A stretch of 64,000 nucleotides of DNA from Camarhynchus parvulus (Eukaryota; Chordata; Aves; Passeriformes; Thraupidae). Positions 36,526-49,370 of the stretch are shown in pieces. The position numbers and the translations under genes are program-made. Under the pieces are notes generated by a model. That model made no database searches. It had not been told where the DNA came from and worked only from the letters and a program-made list of their open reading frames with translations. The DNA lies in contig NC_044584.1 of NCBI RefSeq assembly GCF_901933205.1, positions 16,445,718 through 16,509,717 on the forward strand. The letters run 5' to 3'. Within the stretch, counting starts at the first letter, position 1; each line of letters opens with the position of its first letter.

Positions 36526-39461
36526 TCACCAGCCCCGATTCTGGATGTCTGATTGTAGGACTCCGTTGGCACTATCAAACCAGCCCGAGTTGGCACTGGT
36601 GCCAGCTTGGGTCTGGGAGGCATCCTGCCTATCGCGGATTTTCAGGAGCCAGACGGCCACTGTGGGCCTCAGGCACCCAAATAAAAACAACGGCCCTTTC
36701 CCTCTGAAACAAAAGTGACCAGTCCAGGTTACAGATGGCAGATTGTAGGACTCCGTTGGCACTATCAAACCAGCCCGAGTTGGCACTGGTGCCAGCTTGG
36801 GTCTGGGAGGCACCCTGCGTATCGCGGATTTTCAGGAGCAAGCCGGCCACTTCCGGCCTATGGCCCCCAAACATAAACAACGGGCCTTTCCCTCTGAAAC
36901 AAAACTCACCAGCCCCGGTCCTTGATGGCAGATTGTGGGACTCCGTTGGCACTATCAAAGCAGCACGAGTTGGCACTGGGGCCAGCTGGGGTCTGGGAGG
37001 CATCCTGCGTATCGCGGATTTTCAGGAGCCAGCATGACACTCTGGGCCTGTGGCCCCCAAATATAAACAACGGGCCTTTCCCTCTGAAACAAAACTCACC
37101 AGCCCCTGTCCTTGATGGCAGATTGTGGGACTCCGTTGGCACTATCAAACCAGCATGAGTTGGCACTGGTGCCAGCTTGGGTCTGGGAGGCAACCTGCGT
37201 ATCGCGGATTTTCAGGAGCCAGCCGGCCACTCCGGGCCTATGGCCCCCAAACATAAACAAGGACCTTTTCCCCGAGAAACAAAAGTCACCAGGCCATGTT
37301 CTTGATGGCAGATTGTAGGACTCCGTTGGCACTATCAAACCAGCCCGACTTGGCACTGGTGCCAGCTTGGGTCTGGGAGGCATCCTGCCTATCGCGGATT
37401 TTCAGGAGCCAGCCGGCCACTCCGGGCCTATGGCCCCCAAACATAAACAATGGGCCTTTCCCTCTGAAACAAAAGTCACCAGCCCCGGTCCTTGATGGCA
37501 GATTGTGGGACTCCGTTGGCACTATCAAACCAGGCGGAATTGGCACTGGTGCCAGCTTGGGTCTGGGAGGCATCCTGCGTATCACAAATTTTCAGGAGCC
37601 AGCCGGCCACTCCGGGCCTATGGCCCCCAAACATAAACAATGGGCCTTTCCCTCTGAAACAAAAGTCACCAGGCCATGTTCTTGATGGCAGATTGTGGGA
37701 CTCCTTTGGCACTATCAAACCAGCCTGAGTTGGCACTGGGGCCAGCTTGGGTCTGGGAGTCATCCCGCCTATCGCGGATTTTCTGGAGCCAGCCGGCCAC
37801 TCCGGGCCACAGGCACCCAAATAAAAACAACGGCGCTTTACCTTTGAAATAAAAGTCACCAGCCCCGATTCTGGATGTCTGATTGTAGGACTCCGTTGGC
37901 ACTATCAAACCAGCCCGACTTGGCACTGGTGCCAGCTTGGGTCTGGGAGGCATCCTGCGTACCGCGGATTTTCAGAAGCCAGCCGGCCACTCCGGGCCTA
38001 TGGCCCCCAAACATAAACAATGGGCCTTTCCCTCTGAAACAAAACTCACCAGCCCCGGTCCTTGATGGCAGATTGTGGGACTCCGTTGGTAGTATCAAAC
38101 CATCCCGAGTTGGCACTGGGGCCAGCTTGGGTCTGGGAGGCATCCTGCGTGTCGCCTATTTTCAGGAGGCAGCCGGCCACTCCGGGCCTATGGCCCCAAA
38201 CATAAAAAATGGGCCTTTCCATCTGAAACAAAAGTCACCAGCCCCGGTCCTTGATGGCAGATTGTGGGACTCCGTTGGCACTATCAAACAAGTCTTAGTT
38301 GGCACTGGTGCCAGCTTGGGTCTGGGAGGCATCCTGGGTTTCGCGGATTTTCAGGAGCCAGCCGGCCACTCCGGGCCTATGGCCCCCAAACATAAACAAC
38401 GGGCCTTTCCCTCTGAAACAAAACTCGCAAGCCCCGGTCCTTGATGGCAGATTGTGGGACTCCGTTGGCACTATCAAACCAGGCAGAGTTGGCACTGGGG
38501 CCAGCTTGGGTCTGGGAGGCATCCTGCCTATCGCGGATTTTCAGGAGCGAGCCGGCCACTCCGGGCCTATGGCCCCCAAACATAAACAATGGGCCTTTCC
38601 CTCTGAAACAAAAGTCACCAGCCCCGGTCCTTGATGGCAGATTGTGGGACTCCGTTGGTACTATCAAACCAGCCCGAGATGGCACTGGTGCCAGCTTGGG
38701 TCTGGGAGGCATCCTGCGTGTCGCCTATTTTCAGCAGGCAGCAGGCCACTCCGGGCCTATGGCCCCCAATCATAACAATGGGCCTTTCCATCTGAAACAA
38801 AACTCACCAGCCCCGGTCCTTGATGGCAGATTGTGGGACTCCGTTGGCACTATCAAACCAGCCTGAGTTGGCACTGGGGCCAGCATGGGTCTGGGAGGCA
38901 TCCCGCCTATCGAGGATTTTAAGGAGTCAGCCAGCCACTGTGGGCCACAGGCACCCAAATATAAACAACGGCGCTTTCCCTTTGAAATAAAAGTCACCAG
39001 CCCCGGTTCTGGATGGCAGATTGTAGGACTCCCTTGGCACTATCAAACCAGACCGAGTTGGTACTGGTGCCAGCTTGGGTCTGGGAGGCATCCTGCCTAT
39101 CGCGGATTTTCAGGAGCCAGCCGGCCATTTCGGGCCCATGGCCCCCAAACATAAACAATGGGCCTTTCCCTCTGAAACAAAACTCGCCAGCCTCGGTCCT
39201 TGAAGGCAGATTGTGGGACTCCGTTGGCACTATCAAAGAAGTCTGAGTTGGCACTGGTGCCAGCTTGGGTCTGGGAGGCATCCTGGGTCTCGCGGAAATT
39301 TTCAGGAGCCAGCCGGCCACTCCGGGCCTATGGTCCCCAAACATAAACAACGGGCCTTTCCCTCTGAAACAAAACTCGCAAGCCCCGGTCCTTGATGGCA
39401 GATTGTGGGACTCCGTTGGCACTATCAAACCAGCCCGACTTGGCACTGGTGCCAGCTTGGG
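36526..39461 (+). repeat. HOR family II, copy 3, cut off at about 39.46 kb
   Basis: Monomers from 36,526 to about 39,460 match copy 2 at a constant offset of 5,114 bp. The match then ends in the abnormal sequence at 39,462-39,525. Sequence to the right instead matches copy 1 from about 30.75 kb, so roughly nine monomers are missing relative to copy 1. Confidence 0.78.
37303..37492 (+). repeat. Representative 190-bp monomer
   Basis: This unit is a clean example and can serve as a reference. It has GACTCCGTTGGCACTATC after the start, the dyad TGGCACTGGTGCCA at 37,351-37,364, CGCGGATTTTCAGG at 37,393-37,406, CCGGCCACTCCGGG, the dyad GGGCC-TAT-GGCCC at 37,424-37,436, and the A-rich ATAAACAA at 37,443-37,450. 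Two main linked variants of the second half exist across the array. One reads CCTATGGCCCCCAAACATAAAC with GAAACAAAA; the other reads CCACAGGCACCCAAATATAAAC with GAAATAAAA and often GATTCTGGATGTCTGATTG. Confidence 0.85.
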
Positions 39462-39525
39462 AGGTCCTGCCAATTTCAGGAGCCACCTCTAACCTCCAAA
39501 CAAACCGGAGGTGCCAGGGTCTGGG
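39462..39525. repeat. Scrambled junction with filler and inverted repeat
   Basis: Within one monomer the normal order breaks after GCCAGCTTGGGAGG. A short piece resembling the CAGGAGCCA block is followed by non-satellite sequence containing a perfect inverted repeat, ACCTCC (39,492-39,497) and GGAGGT (39,507-39,512), before GTCTGGGAGGCATCC resumes. HOR register changes exactly here. This fits end joining with templated filler after a break, or a misassembly. Confidence 0.7.
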
Positions 39526-41100
39526 AGGCATCCTGCCTATCGCGGATTTTCAGGAGCCAGCTGGCCACTCCGGACCTATGGCCCCCAAACATAATCAACG
39601 GGCCTTTCCCTGACAAACAAAAGTCACCAGGCCATGTTCTTCATGGCAGATTGTGGGACTCCTTTGGCACTATCAAAACAGCCTGTGTTGGCACTGGGGC
39701 CAGCTTGGGTCTGGGAGTCATCCCGCCTATCGCTGATTTTCTGGAGCCAGCCGGCCAATCCGGGCCACAGGCACCCAAACAAAAACAACGGCGCTTTTCC
39801 TTTGAAGTAAAAGTCACCAGCCCCGATTCTGCATGTCTGATTGTAGGACTCCGTTGGCACTATCAAACCAGCCCGAGTTGGCACTGGGGCCAGCTTGAGT
39901 CTGGGAGGCATCCTGCGTGTCGCCTATTTTCAGGAGGCAGCACGCCACTCCGGGCCTATGGCCCCCAAACATAAACAATGGGCCATTCCATCTGAAACAA
40001 AACTCACCAGCCCCGGTCCTTGATGGCAGACTGTGGGACTCCGTTGGCACTATCAAACCAGCCCGAGTTGGCACTGGTGCCAGCTTGGGTCTGGGAGGCA
40101 TCCTGCGTATCGCCGATTTTCAGGAGCCAGCCGGCCACTCCGGGCCTATACCCCCAAACATAAACAACGGGCCTTTCCCCGACAAACAAAAGTCACCAGG
40201 CCATGTTCTTGATGGCAGATTGTAGGACTCCTTTGGCACTATCAAACCAGCCCGAGTTGGCACTGGTGCCAGCTTGGGTCTGGGAGGCATCCTGCCTATC
40301 TCGCGGATTTTCAGGAGCCAGCCGGCCACTCGGGCCTATGGCCCCAAACATAAACAACGGGCCTTTCCCTCTGAAACAAAAGTCACCAGCCCCGGTCCTT
40401 GATGGCAGATTGTGGGACTCCGTTGGCACTATCAAACCAGCCCGAGTTGGCACTGGTGCCAGCTTGGGTCTGGGAGGCATCCTGCGTATCGCGGATTTTC
40501 AGGAGCCAGCCGGCCACTCCGGGCCTATGGCCCCAAACATAAACAACGGCCCTTTCCCGAAACAAACGTCACCAGCCATGTTTTTGATGGCAGATTGTAG
40601 GTTCTGTTGGCACTATCAAACCAGCCCGACTTGGCACTGGTGCCAGCTTGGGTGGGGAGGCATCCTGCCTATCGCGGATTTTCAGGAGCCAGCCGGCCAC
40701 TCGGGCGCCTATGGCCCCAAACATAAACAACTGTCCTTTCCATCTGAAAAAAAGTCACCAGCCCCGGTCCTTGATGGCAGATTGTAGGACTCCGTTGGCA
40801 CTATCAAACCAGGCGCAATTGGCACTGGGGCCAGCTTGGGTCTGGGAGGCATGCTGCTATACCCGATTTTCAGGAGCCAGCCGGCCACTCGGACCTATGG
40901 CCCCCAAACATAAACAAGGGCCCTTTCCCTCTGAAACAAAAGTCACCAGCGGCTGTTTTTGATGGCAGATTGTGGGACTCCTTTGGCACTATCAAACCAG
41001 CCTGAGTTGGCACTGGTGCCAGCTTGGGTCTGGGAGGCAACCTCTATCAATATTTTCAGGAGCCAGCCGCCACTCCAGGCCACAGCAAATATAAACAACG
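39526..41100 (+). repeat. Satellite linking HOR family II to the next zone
   Basis: The first units match 30.75-31.13 kb of family II (offset 8,781 bp at 30,843/39,624). From about 40,310 the units contain many one- and two-base losses and several rare changes, including CAGCGGCTGTTTTTGATGG near 40,948 and a shortened unit with CAACCTCTATCAATATTTTC near 41,039. No order could be assigned. Confidence 0.6.
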
Positions 41101-41709
41101 GCCGCTTTTCCTTTGAAACAAAAGTCACCAGCCCTCTGTTGTGATGTCATTAGACTCCGTTGGCACTATCAAACCAGCCCGACTTGGCACTGGTGCCAGC
41201 TTGGGTGTGGGAGGCATCCTGCCTATCGCGGATTTTCAGGAGCCAGCCGGCCACTCCGGGCCTATGGCCCCCAAACATAAACAACTGTCCTTTCCATCTG
41301 AAACAAAACTCACCAGCCCCGGTCCTTGATGGCAGATTGTAGGACTCCGTTGGCACTATCAAACCAGGCGGAATTGGCACTGGGGCCAGCTTGGGTCTGG
41401 GAGGCATGCTGCGTATCGCCGGATTTTCAGGAGCCAGCCGGCCACTCCGGACCTATGGCCCCCAAACATAAACAACGGGCCTATCCCTCTGAAACAAAAG
41501 TCACCAGGCCATGTTCTTGATGGCAGATTGTGGGACTCCTTTGGCACTATCAAACCAGCCTGAGTTGGCACTGGTGCCAGCTTGGGTCTGGGAGGCAACC
41601 TGCCTATCGCGGATTTTCAGGAGCCAGCCGGCCACTCCAGGCCACAGGCACCCAAATATAAACAACGGCGCTTTTCCTTTGAAATAGAAGTCACCAGCCC
41701 CTATTCTGG

Positions 41710-44700
41710 ATGTCTCATTGTAGGACTCCGTTGGCACTATCAAACCGGTCTGAGTTGGCACTGGTGCCAGCTTGGGTCTGGGAGGCAACCTGCCTATCGC
41801 GGATTTTCAGGAGCCAGCCGGCCACTCCGGGCTTATGGCCCGCAAACATAAACAACGGGCCTTTCCCTGACAAACAAAAGTCACCAGGCCATGTTCTTGA
41901 TGGCAGATTGTGGGACTCCTTTGGCACTATCAAAACAGCCTGAGTTGGCACTGGGGCCAGCTTGGGTCTGGGAGTCATCCTGCCTATCGCGGATTTTCTG
42001 GAGCCAGCCGGCCACTCCGGGCCACAGGCACCCAAATAAAAACAACGGCGCTTTTCCTTTGAAATAAAAGTCACCAGCCCCGATTCTGGATGTCTGATTG
42101 TAGGACTCCGTTGGCACTATCAAACCAGCCCGAGTTGGCACTGGTGCCAGCTTGGGTCTGGGAGGCATCCTGCGTACCGTGGATTTTCAGGAGCGAGCCG
42201 GCCACTCCGGGCCTATGGCCCCCAAACATAAACAATGGGCCTTTCCATCTGAAACAAAAGTCACCAGCCCCGGTCCTTGATGGCAGACTGTGGGACTCCG
42301 TTGGCACTATCAAACCAGCCCGAGTTGGCACTGGTGCCAGCTTGGGTCTGGGAGGCATCCTGCATATCGCCTATTTTCAGAAGCCAGCCGGCCACTCCGG
42401 GCCACATACCCCCAAACATAAACAACGGGCATTTCCCTGACAAACAAAAGTCACCAGGCCATGTTCTTGATGGCAGATTGTGGGACTCCTTTGGCACTAT
42501 CAAACCAGCCTGAGTTGGCACTGGGGCCAGCTTGGGTCTGGGAGGCATCCTGCCTATCGCGGATTTTCAGGAGCCAGCCGGCCACTCCGGGCCACAGGCA
42601 CCAAAATAAAAGCAACGGCGCTTTTCCTTTGAAATAGAAGTCACCAGCCCCGATACTGGATGTCTGATTGTAGGACTCCGTTGGCACTATCAAACCAGTC
42701 TGAGTTGGCACTGGTGCCAGCTTGGGTCTGGGAGGCATCCTGCCTATCGCGGATTTTCAGGAGCCAGCCGGCCACTCCGGGCCTATGGTCCCCAAACATA
42801 AACAACGGGCCTTTCCCTCTGAAACAAAACTCGCAAGCCCCGGTCCTTGATGGCAGATTGTGGGACTCCGTTGGCACTATCAAACCAGCCCGAGTTGGCA
42901 CTGGGGCCAGCTTGGGTCTGGGAGGCATCCTGCGTATTCCCGATTTTCAGGAGCCAGCCGGCCACTCCGGGCCTATGGCCCCGAAACATACACAACGGGC
43001 ATTTCCCTCTGAAACAAAAGTCACCAGGCCATGTTCTTGATGGCAGATTATGGGACTCCGTTGGCACTATCAAACCAGCCTGAGTTGGCACTGGGGCCAG
43101 CTTGGGTCTGGGAGGCATCCTGCCTATCGCGGATTTTAAGGAGTCAGCCGGCCACTGTGGGCCACAGGCAACCAAATATAAACAACGGCGCTTTCCCTTT
43201 TAAATAAATGTCACCAGCCCCGGTTCTGGATGGCACATTGTAGGACTCCGTTGGCACTATCAAAGCAGCATGAGTTGGCACTGGTGCCAGCTTGGGTCTG
43301 GGAGGCATCCTGCCTATCGCGGATTTTCAGGAGCCAGCCGGCCACTCCGGGCCACATACCCCCAAACATATACAACGGCACGTTACCTGGGAAGCAAAAG
43401 TCACCAGCCCCGGTTCCTGATGACAGATTGTGAAACTCCGTTGGCACTATCAAACCAGGCGGAGTTGGCACTGGTACCAGCTTGGGTCTGGGAGGCATCC
43501 TGCGTATCGCGGATTTTCAGGAGCCAGCCGGCCATTCCGGACCTATGGCCCCCAAACATAAACAACGGGCCTTTGCCTCTGAAACAAAAGTCACCAGCCC
43601 CGGTCCTTGATGGCAGATTGTGGGACTCCGTTGGCACTATCAAACCAGTCAGAGATGGCACTGGTGCCAGCTTGGGTCTGGGAGGCATTCTGCTATCGCG
43701 GATTTTCAGGAGCCAGCCGGCCACTCCGGGCCTATGGCCCGCAAACATAAACAACGACCTTTTCCCCGAGAAACAAACGTCACCAGGCCATGTTCTTGAT
43801 GGCAGATTGTAGGACTCCGTTGGCACTATCAAACCAGCCCGACTTGGCACTGTTGCCAGCTTGGGTGTGGGAGGCATCCTGCCTATCGCGGATTTTCAGG
43901 AGCCAGCCGGCCATTCCGGACCTATGGCCTCCAAACCTAAACAACAGGCCTTTCCATCTGAAACAAAAGTCACCAGCCCTGGTCCTTGATGGCAGATTGT
44001 GGGACTCCGTTGGCACTATCAAACCAGCCCGACTTGGCACTGTTGCCAGATTGGGTGTGGGAGGCATCCTGCCTATCGCGGATTTTCTGGAGCCATCCGG
44101 CCACTGTTTGGCACAGGCACCCAAATATAAACAACGGGCCTTTCCCTTTGAAATAAAAGTCACCAGCTCCGGTTCTGGATGGCAGATTGTGGGACTCCGT
44201 TGGTACTATCAAACCAGTCTGGGTTGGCACTGGTGACAGCTTGGGTCTGGGAGGCATCCTGCCTATCGCGGATTTTCAGGAGCCAGCCGGCCACTCCGGG
44301 CCTATGGTCCCCAAACATAACCAACGGGCCTTTCCCTCTGAAACAAATGTCAACAGCCCCGGTTGCTGATGGCAAATTGTAGGACTCCATTGGCACTATA
44401 AAACCAGCCTGAGTTGGCACTGGTGCCAGCTTGGGTCTGGGAGGCAACCTACCTATCGCGGATTTTCAGGAGCCAAACGGCCACTTCGTGCAACAGTCAC
44501 CCAAATATAAACAACGGCCCTTTCCCTTTGAAATAAAAGTCCCCAGCCCCGGTTCTGGATGGCAGATTGTAGGACTCCGTTGGCACTATCAAACCAGTCC
44601 GACTTGGCACTGGTGCCAGCTTGGGTCTGGGAGGCATCCTGCGTATCGCAGGTTTTCATGACCTAGAGGGTCACTTTGGGCCACAGGCACCCAAATAAAA

Positions 44701-46543
44701 ACAACGGGCCTTTCCCACTGAAACAAAACTCACCAGCCCCGGTCCTTGATGGCAGATTGTAGGACTCCGTTGGCACTATCAAACCGGTCTGAGTTGGCAC
44801 ACGTGTCAGCTTGGGTCTGGGAGTCGTCCTGCCTATCGCCGATTTTCAGGAGCCAGCCGGCCACTCCGGGCCTATGGCCCCCAAACATAAACAACGGGCC
44901 TTTCCCTGACAAAAAAACTCACCAGGCCATGTTCTTGATGGCAGATTGTGGGACTCCGTTGGCACTATCAAACCAGCCTGAGTTGGCACTGGGGCCAGCT
45001 TGGGTCTGGGAGGCATCCTGCGTATCGCGGATTTTCAGGAGCCAGCCGCCACTCCGGGCCACAGGCCCCCAAACATAAACAACGGGCTTTTCCTTTTTAA
45101 ATAAAAGTCACCAGCCCCGTCCGGGATTCTGGATGTCAGATTGCAGGACTCCGTTGGCACTATCAAACCAGCCCGAGTTGGCACTGGTGCCAGCTTGGGT
45201 CTGGGAGGCATCCTGCGTACCCGCGGATTTTCAGGAGCCAGCCGGCCACTCCGGCCTATGGCCCCCAAACATAAACAACGGGCCTTTCCCTCTGAAACAA
45301 AACTCACCATCCCCGGTCCTTGATGGCAGATTGTGGGACTCCGTTGGCACTATCAAAGCAGCCTGAGTTGGCACTGGTGCCAGCTTGGGTCTGGGAGGCA
45401 TCCTGCGTATCGCGGATTTTCAGGAGCCAGCCGGCCACTCCGGGCCACAGGCACCCAAATATAAACAACGGCGCGCTTTTCCTTTGAAAGAAAAGTCACC
45501 AGCCCCGATTCTGGATGTCTGATTGTAGGACTCCGTTGGCACTATCAAACCAGCCCGAGTTGGCACTGGTGCCAGCTTGGGTCTGGGGGGCATCCTGCGC
45601 GCAGCGATTTTCAGGAGCCAGCCGGCCACTCCCGGCCTATGGCCCCCAAACATAAACAACGGGCCTTTCCCTCTGAAACAAAACTCACCAGCCCCGGTCC
45701 TTGATGGCAGATTGTGGGACTCGGTTGGCACTATCAAAGCAGCGAAAGTTGGCACTGGTGCCAGCTTGGGTCTGGGAGGCATCCTGCCTACACGAAGATT
45801 TTCAGGAGCCAGCCGGCCACTCCGGGCCACAGGCCCCCAAACATAAACAACGGCACGTTACCTGGGAAGCAAAAGTCAGCAGCCCCGGTTCCTGATGACA
45901 GATTGTGAGACTCCGTTGGCACTATCAAACCAGGCCGGAGTTGGCACTGGTGCCAGCTTGGGTCAGGGAGGCATCCTGCGTATCGCCGATTTTCAGGAGC
46001 CAGTCGGCCACTCCCGGCCTATGGCCCCAAACATAAACAACGGGCCTTTCCTTCTGAAACAAAAGTCACCAGCCCCGGTCCTTGATGGCAGATTGTGGGA
46101 CACCGTTGGCACGATGAAACCAGTCTGAGTTGGCACTGGTGCCAGCTTGGGTCTGGGAGGCATCCTGCCTATTGCAGATTTTCAGGAGCCAGCCGGCCAC
46201 TCCGGCCCTATGGCCCCCAAACCAAAACAACGGGCCTTTCCCTCTGAAACAAAATTCACAAGCCCCGGTCCTTGATGGCAGATTGTGGGACTCCGTTGGC
46301 ACTATCAAACCAGTCAGAGATGGCACTGGTGCCAGCCTGGGTCTGGGAGGCATTCCTCCTATCACGGATTTTCAGGAGCCAGCCGGCCACTCCGGGCCTA
46401 TGGCCCCCAAACATAAACACCGACCTTTTCCCCGAGAAACAAACGTCACCAAGATATGTTCTTGATGGCGGATTGTAGGACTCCGTTGGCACTATCAAAC
46501 CAGCCCGACTTGGCACTGGTGCCAGCTTGGGTCTGGGAGGCAT
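41710..46543 (+). repeat. Long-range duplicate block, left copy
   Basis: Monomer variants from about 41.7 to 46.5 kb recur in the same order at 51.77-56.85 kb. The offset is 10,072 bp at the start, 10,130 bp after the insertion at 52,093, about 10,124 bp at 44.2 kb, and about 10,307-10,314 bp after one extra monomer near 54.9-55.1 kb. Markers include the TAAACAACAGGCCTTTCC unit (43,936) and the AACGGCCACTTCGTGCAAC unit (44,476), the latter shared with HOR family I. Confidence 0.75.
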
Positions 46544-46899
46544 CCTGCCTATCGCGGATTTTCAGGAGCCATCCGGCCACTGTTTGGCATAGGCACCCAA
46601 ATATAAACAATGGCCCTTACCATCTGAAAAAAAATCAACAGTCAAGGTTACTGATGGCAGATTGTAGGACTCCGTTGGCACTATCAAACCAGCCCGAGTT
46701 GGCACTGGTGCCATCTTGGGTCTGGGAGGCATCCTGCGTATAGCGCCGATTTTCAGGAGCCAGCTGGCCACTCCGGGCCTATGGCCCCCAAACATAAACA
46801 ACGGGCCTTTCCCTCTGAAACAAAAGTCACCAGCCCCGGTCCTTGATGGCAGATTGTGGGACTCCGTTGGCACTATCAAAGCAGCATGAGTTGGCTGTG

Positions 46900-49370
46900 G
46901 TGCCAGCTTGGGTCTGGGAGGCATCCTGCGTATCGCCGATTTTCAGGAGCCAGCCGGCCACTCCGGGCCTATGGTTCCCAAATATAAACAACGGGCCTTT
47001 CCCTCTGAAACAAAAGTCACCAGACCCGGTCCTTGATGGCAGATTGTAGGACTCCGTTGGCACTATCAAACCAGCCCGAGTTGGCACTGGTGCCAGCTTG
47101 AGTCTGGGAGGCATCCTGCGTGTCGCCTATTTTCAGGAGGCAGCACGCCACTCCGGGCCTATGGCCCCCAAACATAAACAATGGGCCATTCCATCTGAAA
47201 CAAAACTCACCAGCCCCGGTCCTTGATGGCAGACTGTGGGACTCCGTTGGCACTATCAAACCAGCCCGAGTTGGCACTGGTGCCAGCTTGGGTCTGGGAG
47301 GCATCCTGCGTACGTCTTTTTTCAGAAGCCAGCCGGCCGCTTCGGGCCCATGGCCCCCAAACATAAACAACGGGCCTTGCCCTGACAAACAAAAGTCACC
47401 AGGCCAGTCCTTGATGGCAGATTGTGGGACTCCTTTGGCACTATCAAACCAGCCTGAGTTGGCACTGGTGCCAGCTTGGGTCTGGGAGGCATCCTGCCTA
47501 TCGCGGATTTTCAGGAGCCAGCCGGCCACTTCGGGCCACATACCCCAAACATAAACAACGGGCCTTTCCCTGACAAACAAAAGTCACCAGGCCATGTTCT
47601 TGATGGCAGATTGTGGGACTCCTTTGGCACTATCAAACCAGCCTGAGTTGGCACTGGTGCCAGCTTGGGTCTGGGAGGCATCCTGCCTATCGCGGATTTT
47701 CAGGAGCCAGCCGGCCACTCCGGGCCACAGGCACCCAAATATAAACAACGGCGCTTTTCCTTTGAAATAAAAGTCACCAGCCCCGATTCTGGATGTCTGA
47801 TTGTAGGACTCCGTTGGCACTATCAAACCAGCCCGAGTTGGCACTGGGGCCAGCTTGGGTCTGGGAGGCATCCTGCGTACCGCGGATTTTCAGGAGCGAG
47901 CTGGCCACTCCGGGCCTATGGCCCCCAAACATAAACAACGGGCCTTTCCCTCTGAAACAAAAGTCACCAGGCCATGTTCTTGATGACAGATTGTGGGACT
48001 CCGTTGGCATTATCAAACCAGCCCGAGTTGGCACTGGGGCCAGCTTGGGTCTGGGAGGCATCCAGCCTATCGCGGATTTTCAGGATCCAGCCGGCCACTC
48101 CGGGCCTAAGGCCCCCAAACATAAAGAACGACCTTTTCCCCGAGAAACAAAAGGTCACCAGGCCATGTCCTTGATCGCAGATTTTAGGACACCGTTGGCA
48201 CTATCAAACCAGCACAAGTTGGCACTGGTGTCAGCTGGGGTCAGGGAGGCAGCCTGCGTATCGCCGATTTTCAGGAGCCAGACGGCCACTCCGGGCCTAT
48301 GGCCCCCAAACATAATCAACGGGCCTTTCCTTCTGAAACAAAAGCCATCAGCCCCGGTCCTGGATGGCAGATTGTGGGACTCCGTTGGCACTATCAAAAC
48401 AGCCCGAGTTGGCACTGGTGCCAGCTTGGGTCTGGGAGGCATCCTGCGTATCGCGGATTTTCAGGAGCCAGCCGGCCACTCCGGGCCTATTGCCCCAAAC
48501 ATAAACAACGGGCCTTTCCCTCTGAAACAAAAGTCACCAGCCCCGGTCCTTGATGGCAGATTGTGGGACTCCGTTGGCACTATCAAACCGGTCTGAGTTG
48601 GCACTGGTGCCAGCTTGGGTCTGGGAGGCAACCTGCCTATCGCGGATTTTAAGGAGCCAGCCGGCCACTCCGGGCCTATGGCCCCCAAACATAAACAAGG
48701 ACCCTTTCCCCGAGAAACAAACGTCACCAGGCCATGTTTTTGATGGCAGATTGTAGGATTCTGTTGGCACTATCAAACCAGCCCGACTTGGCACTGGTGC
48801 CAGCTTGGGTGTGGGAGGCATCCTGCCTATCGCGGATTTTCAGGAGCCAGCCGGCCACTCCGGGCCTATGGCCCCCAAACATAAACAACTGTCCTTTCCA
48901 TCTGAAACAAAACTCACCAGCCCCGGTCCTTGATGGCAGATTGTAGGACTCCGTTGGCACTATCAAACCAGGCGGAATTGGCACTGGGGCCAGCTTGGGT
49001 CTGGGAGGCATGCTGCGTATACCCGATTTTCAGGAGCCAGCCGGCCACTCCGGACCTATGGCCCCCAAACATAAACAACGGGCCTATCCCTCTGAAACAA
49101 AAGTCACCAGGCCATGTTCTTGATGGCAGATTGTGGGACTCCTTTGGCACTATCAAACCAGCCTGAGTTGGCACTGGTGCCAGCTTGGGTCTGGGAGGCG
49201 ACCTGCCTATCGCGGATTTTCAGGAGCCAGCCGGCCACTCCAGGCCACAGGCACCCAAATATAAACAACGGCGCTTTTCCTTTGAAATAGAAGTCACCAG
49301 CCCCTATTCTGGATGTCTCATTGTAGGACTCCGTTGGCACTATCAAACCAGCCCGAGTTGGCTCTGGTGC
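46900..49370 (+). repeat. 12-13-mer HOR, copy 1
   Basis: Units from about 46.9 kb recur at an offset of 2,467 bp (13 monomers; 47,120 and 49,587) and from 47,584 at 2,280 bp (12 monomers; 47,584 and 49,864). Distinctive units include CTTGATCGCAGATTTTAGG (48,171) and CAACTGTCCTTTCCATC (48,886). Agreement with copy 2 is near perfect by eye. Confidence 0.78.
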
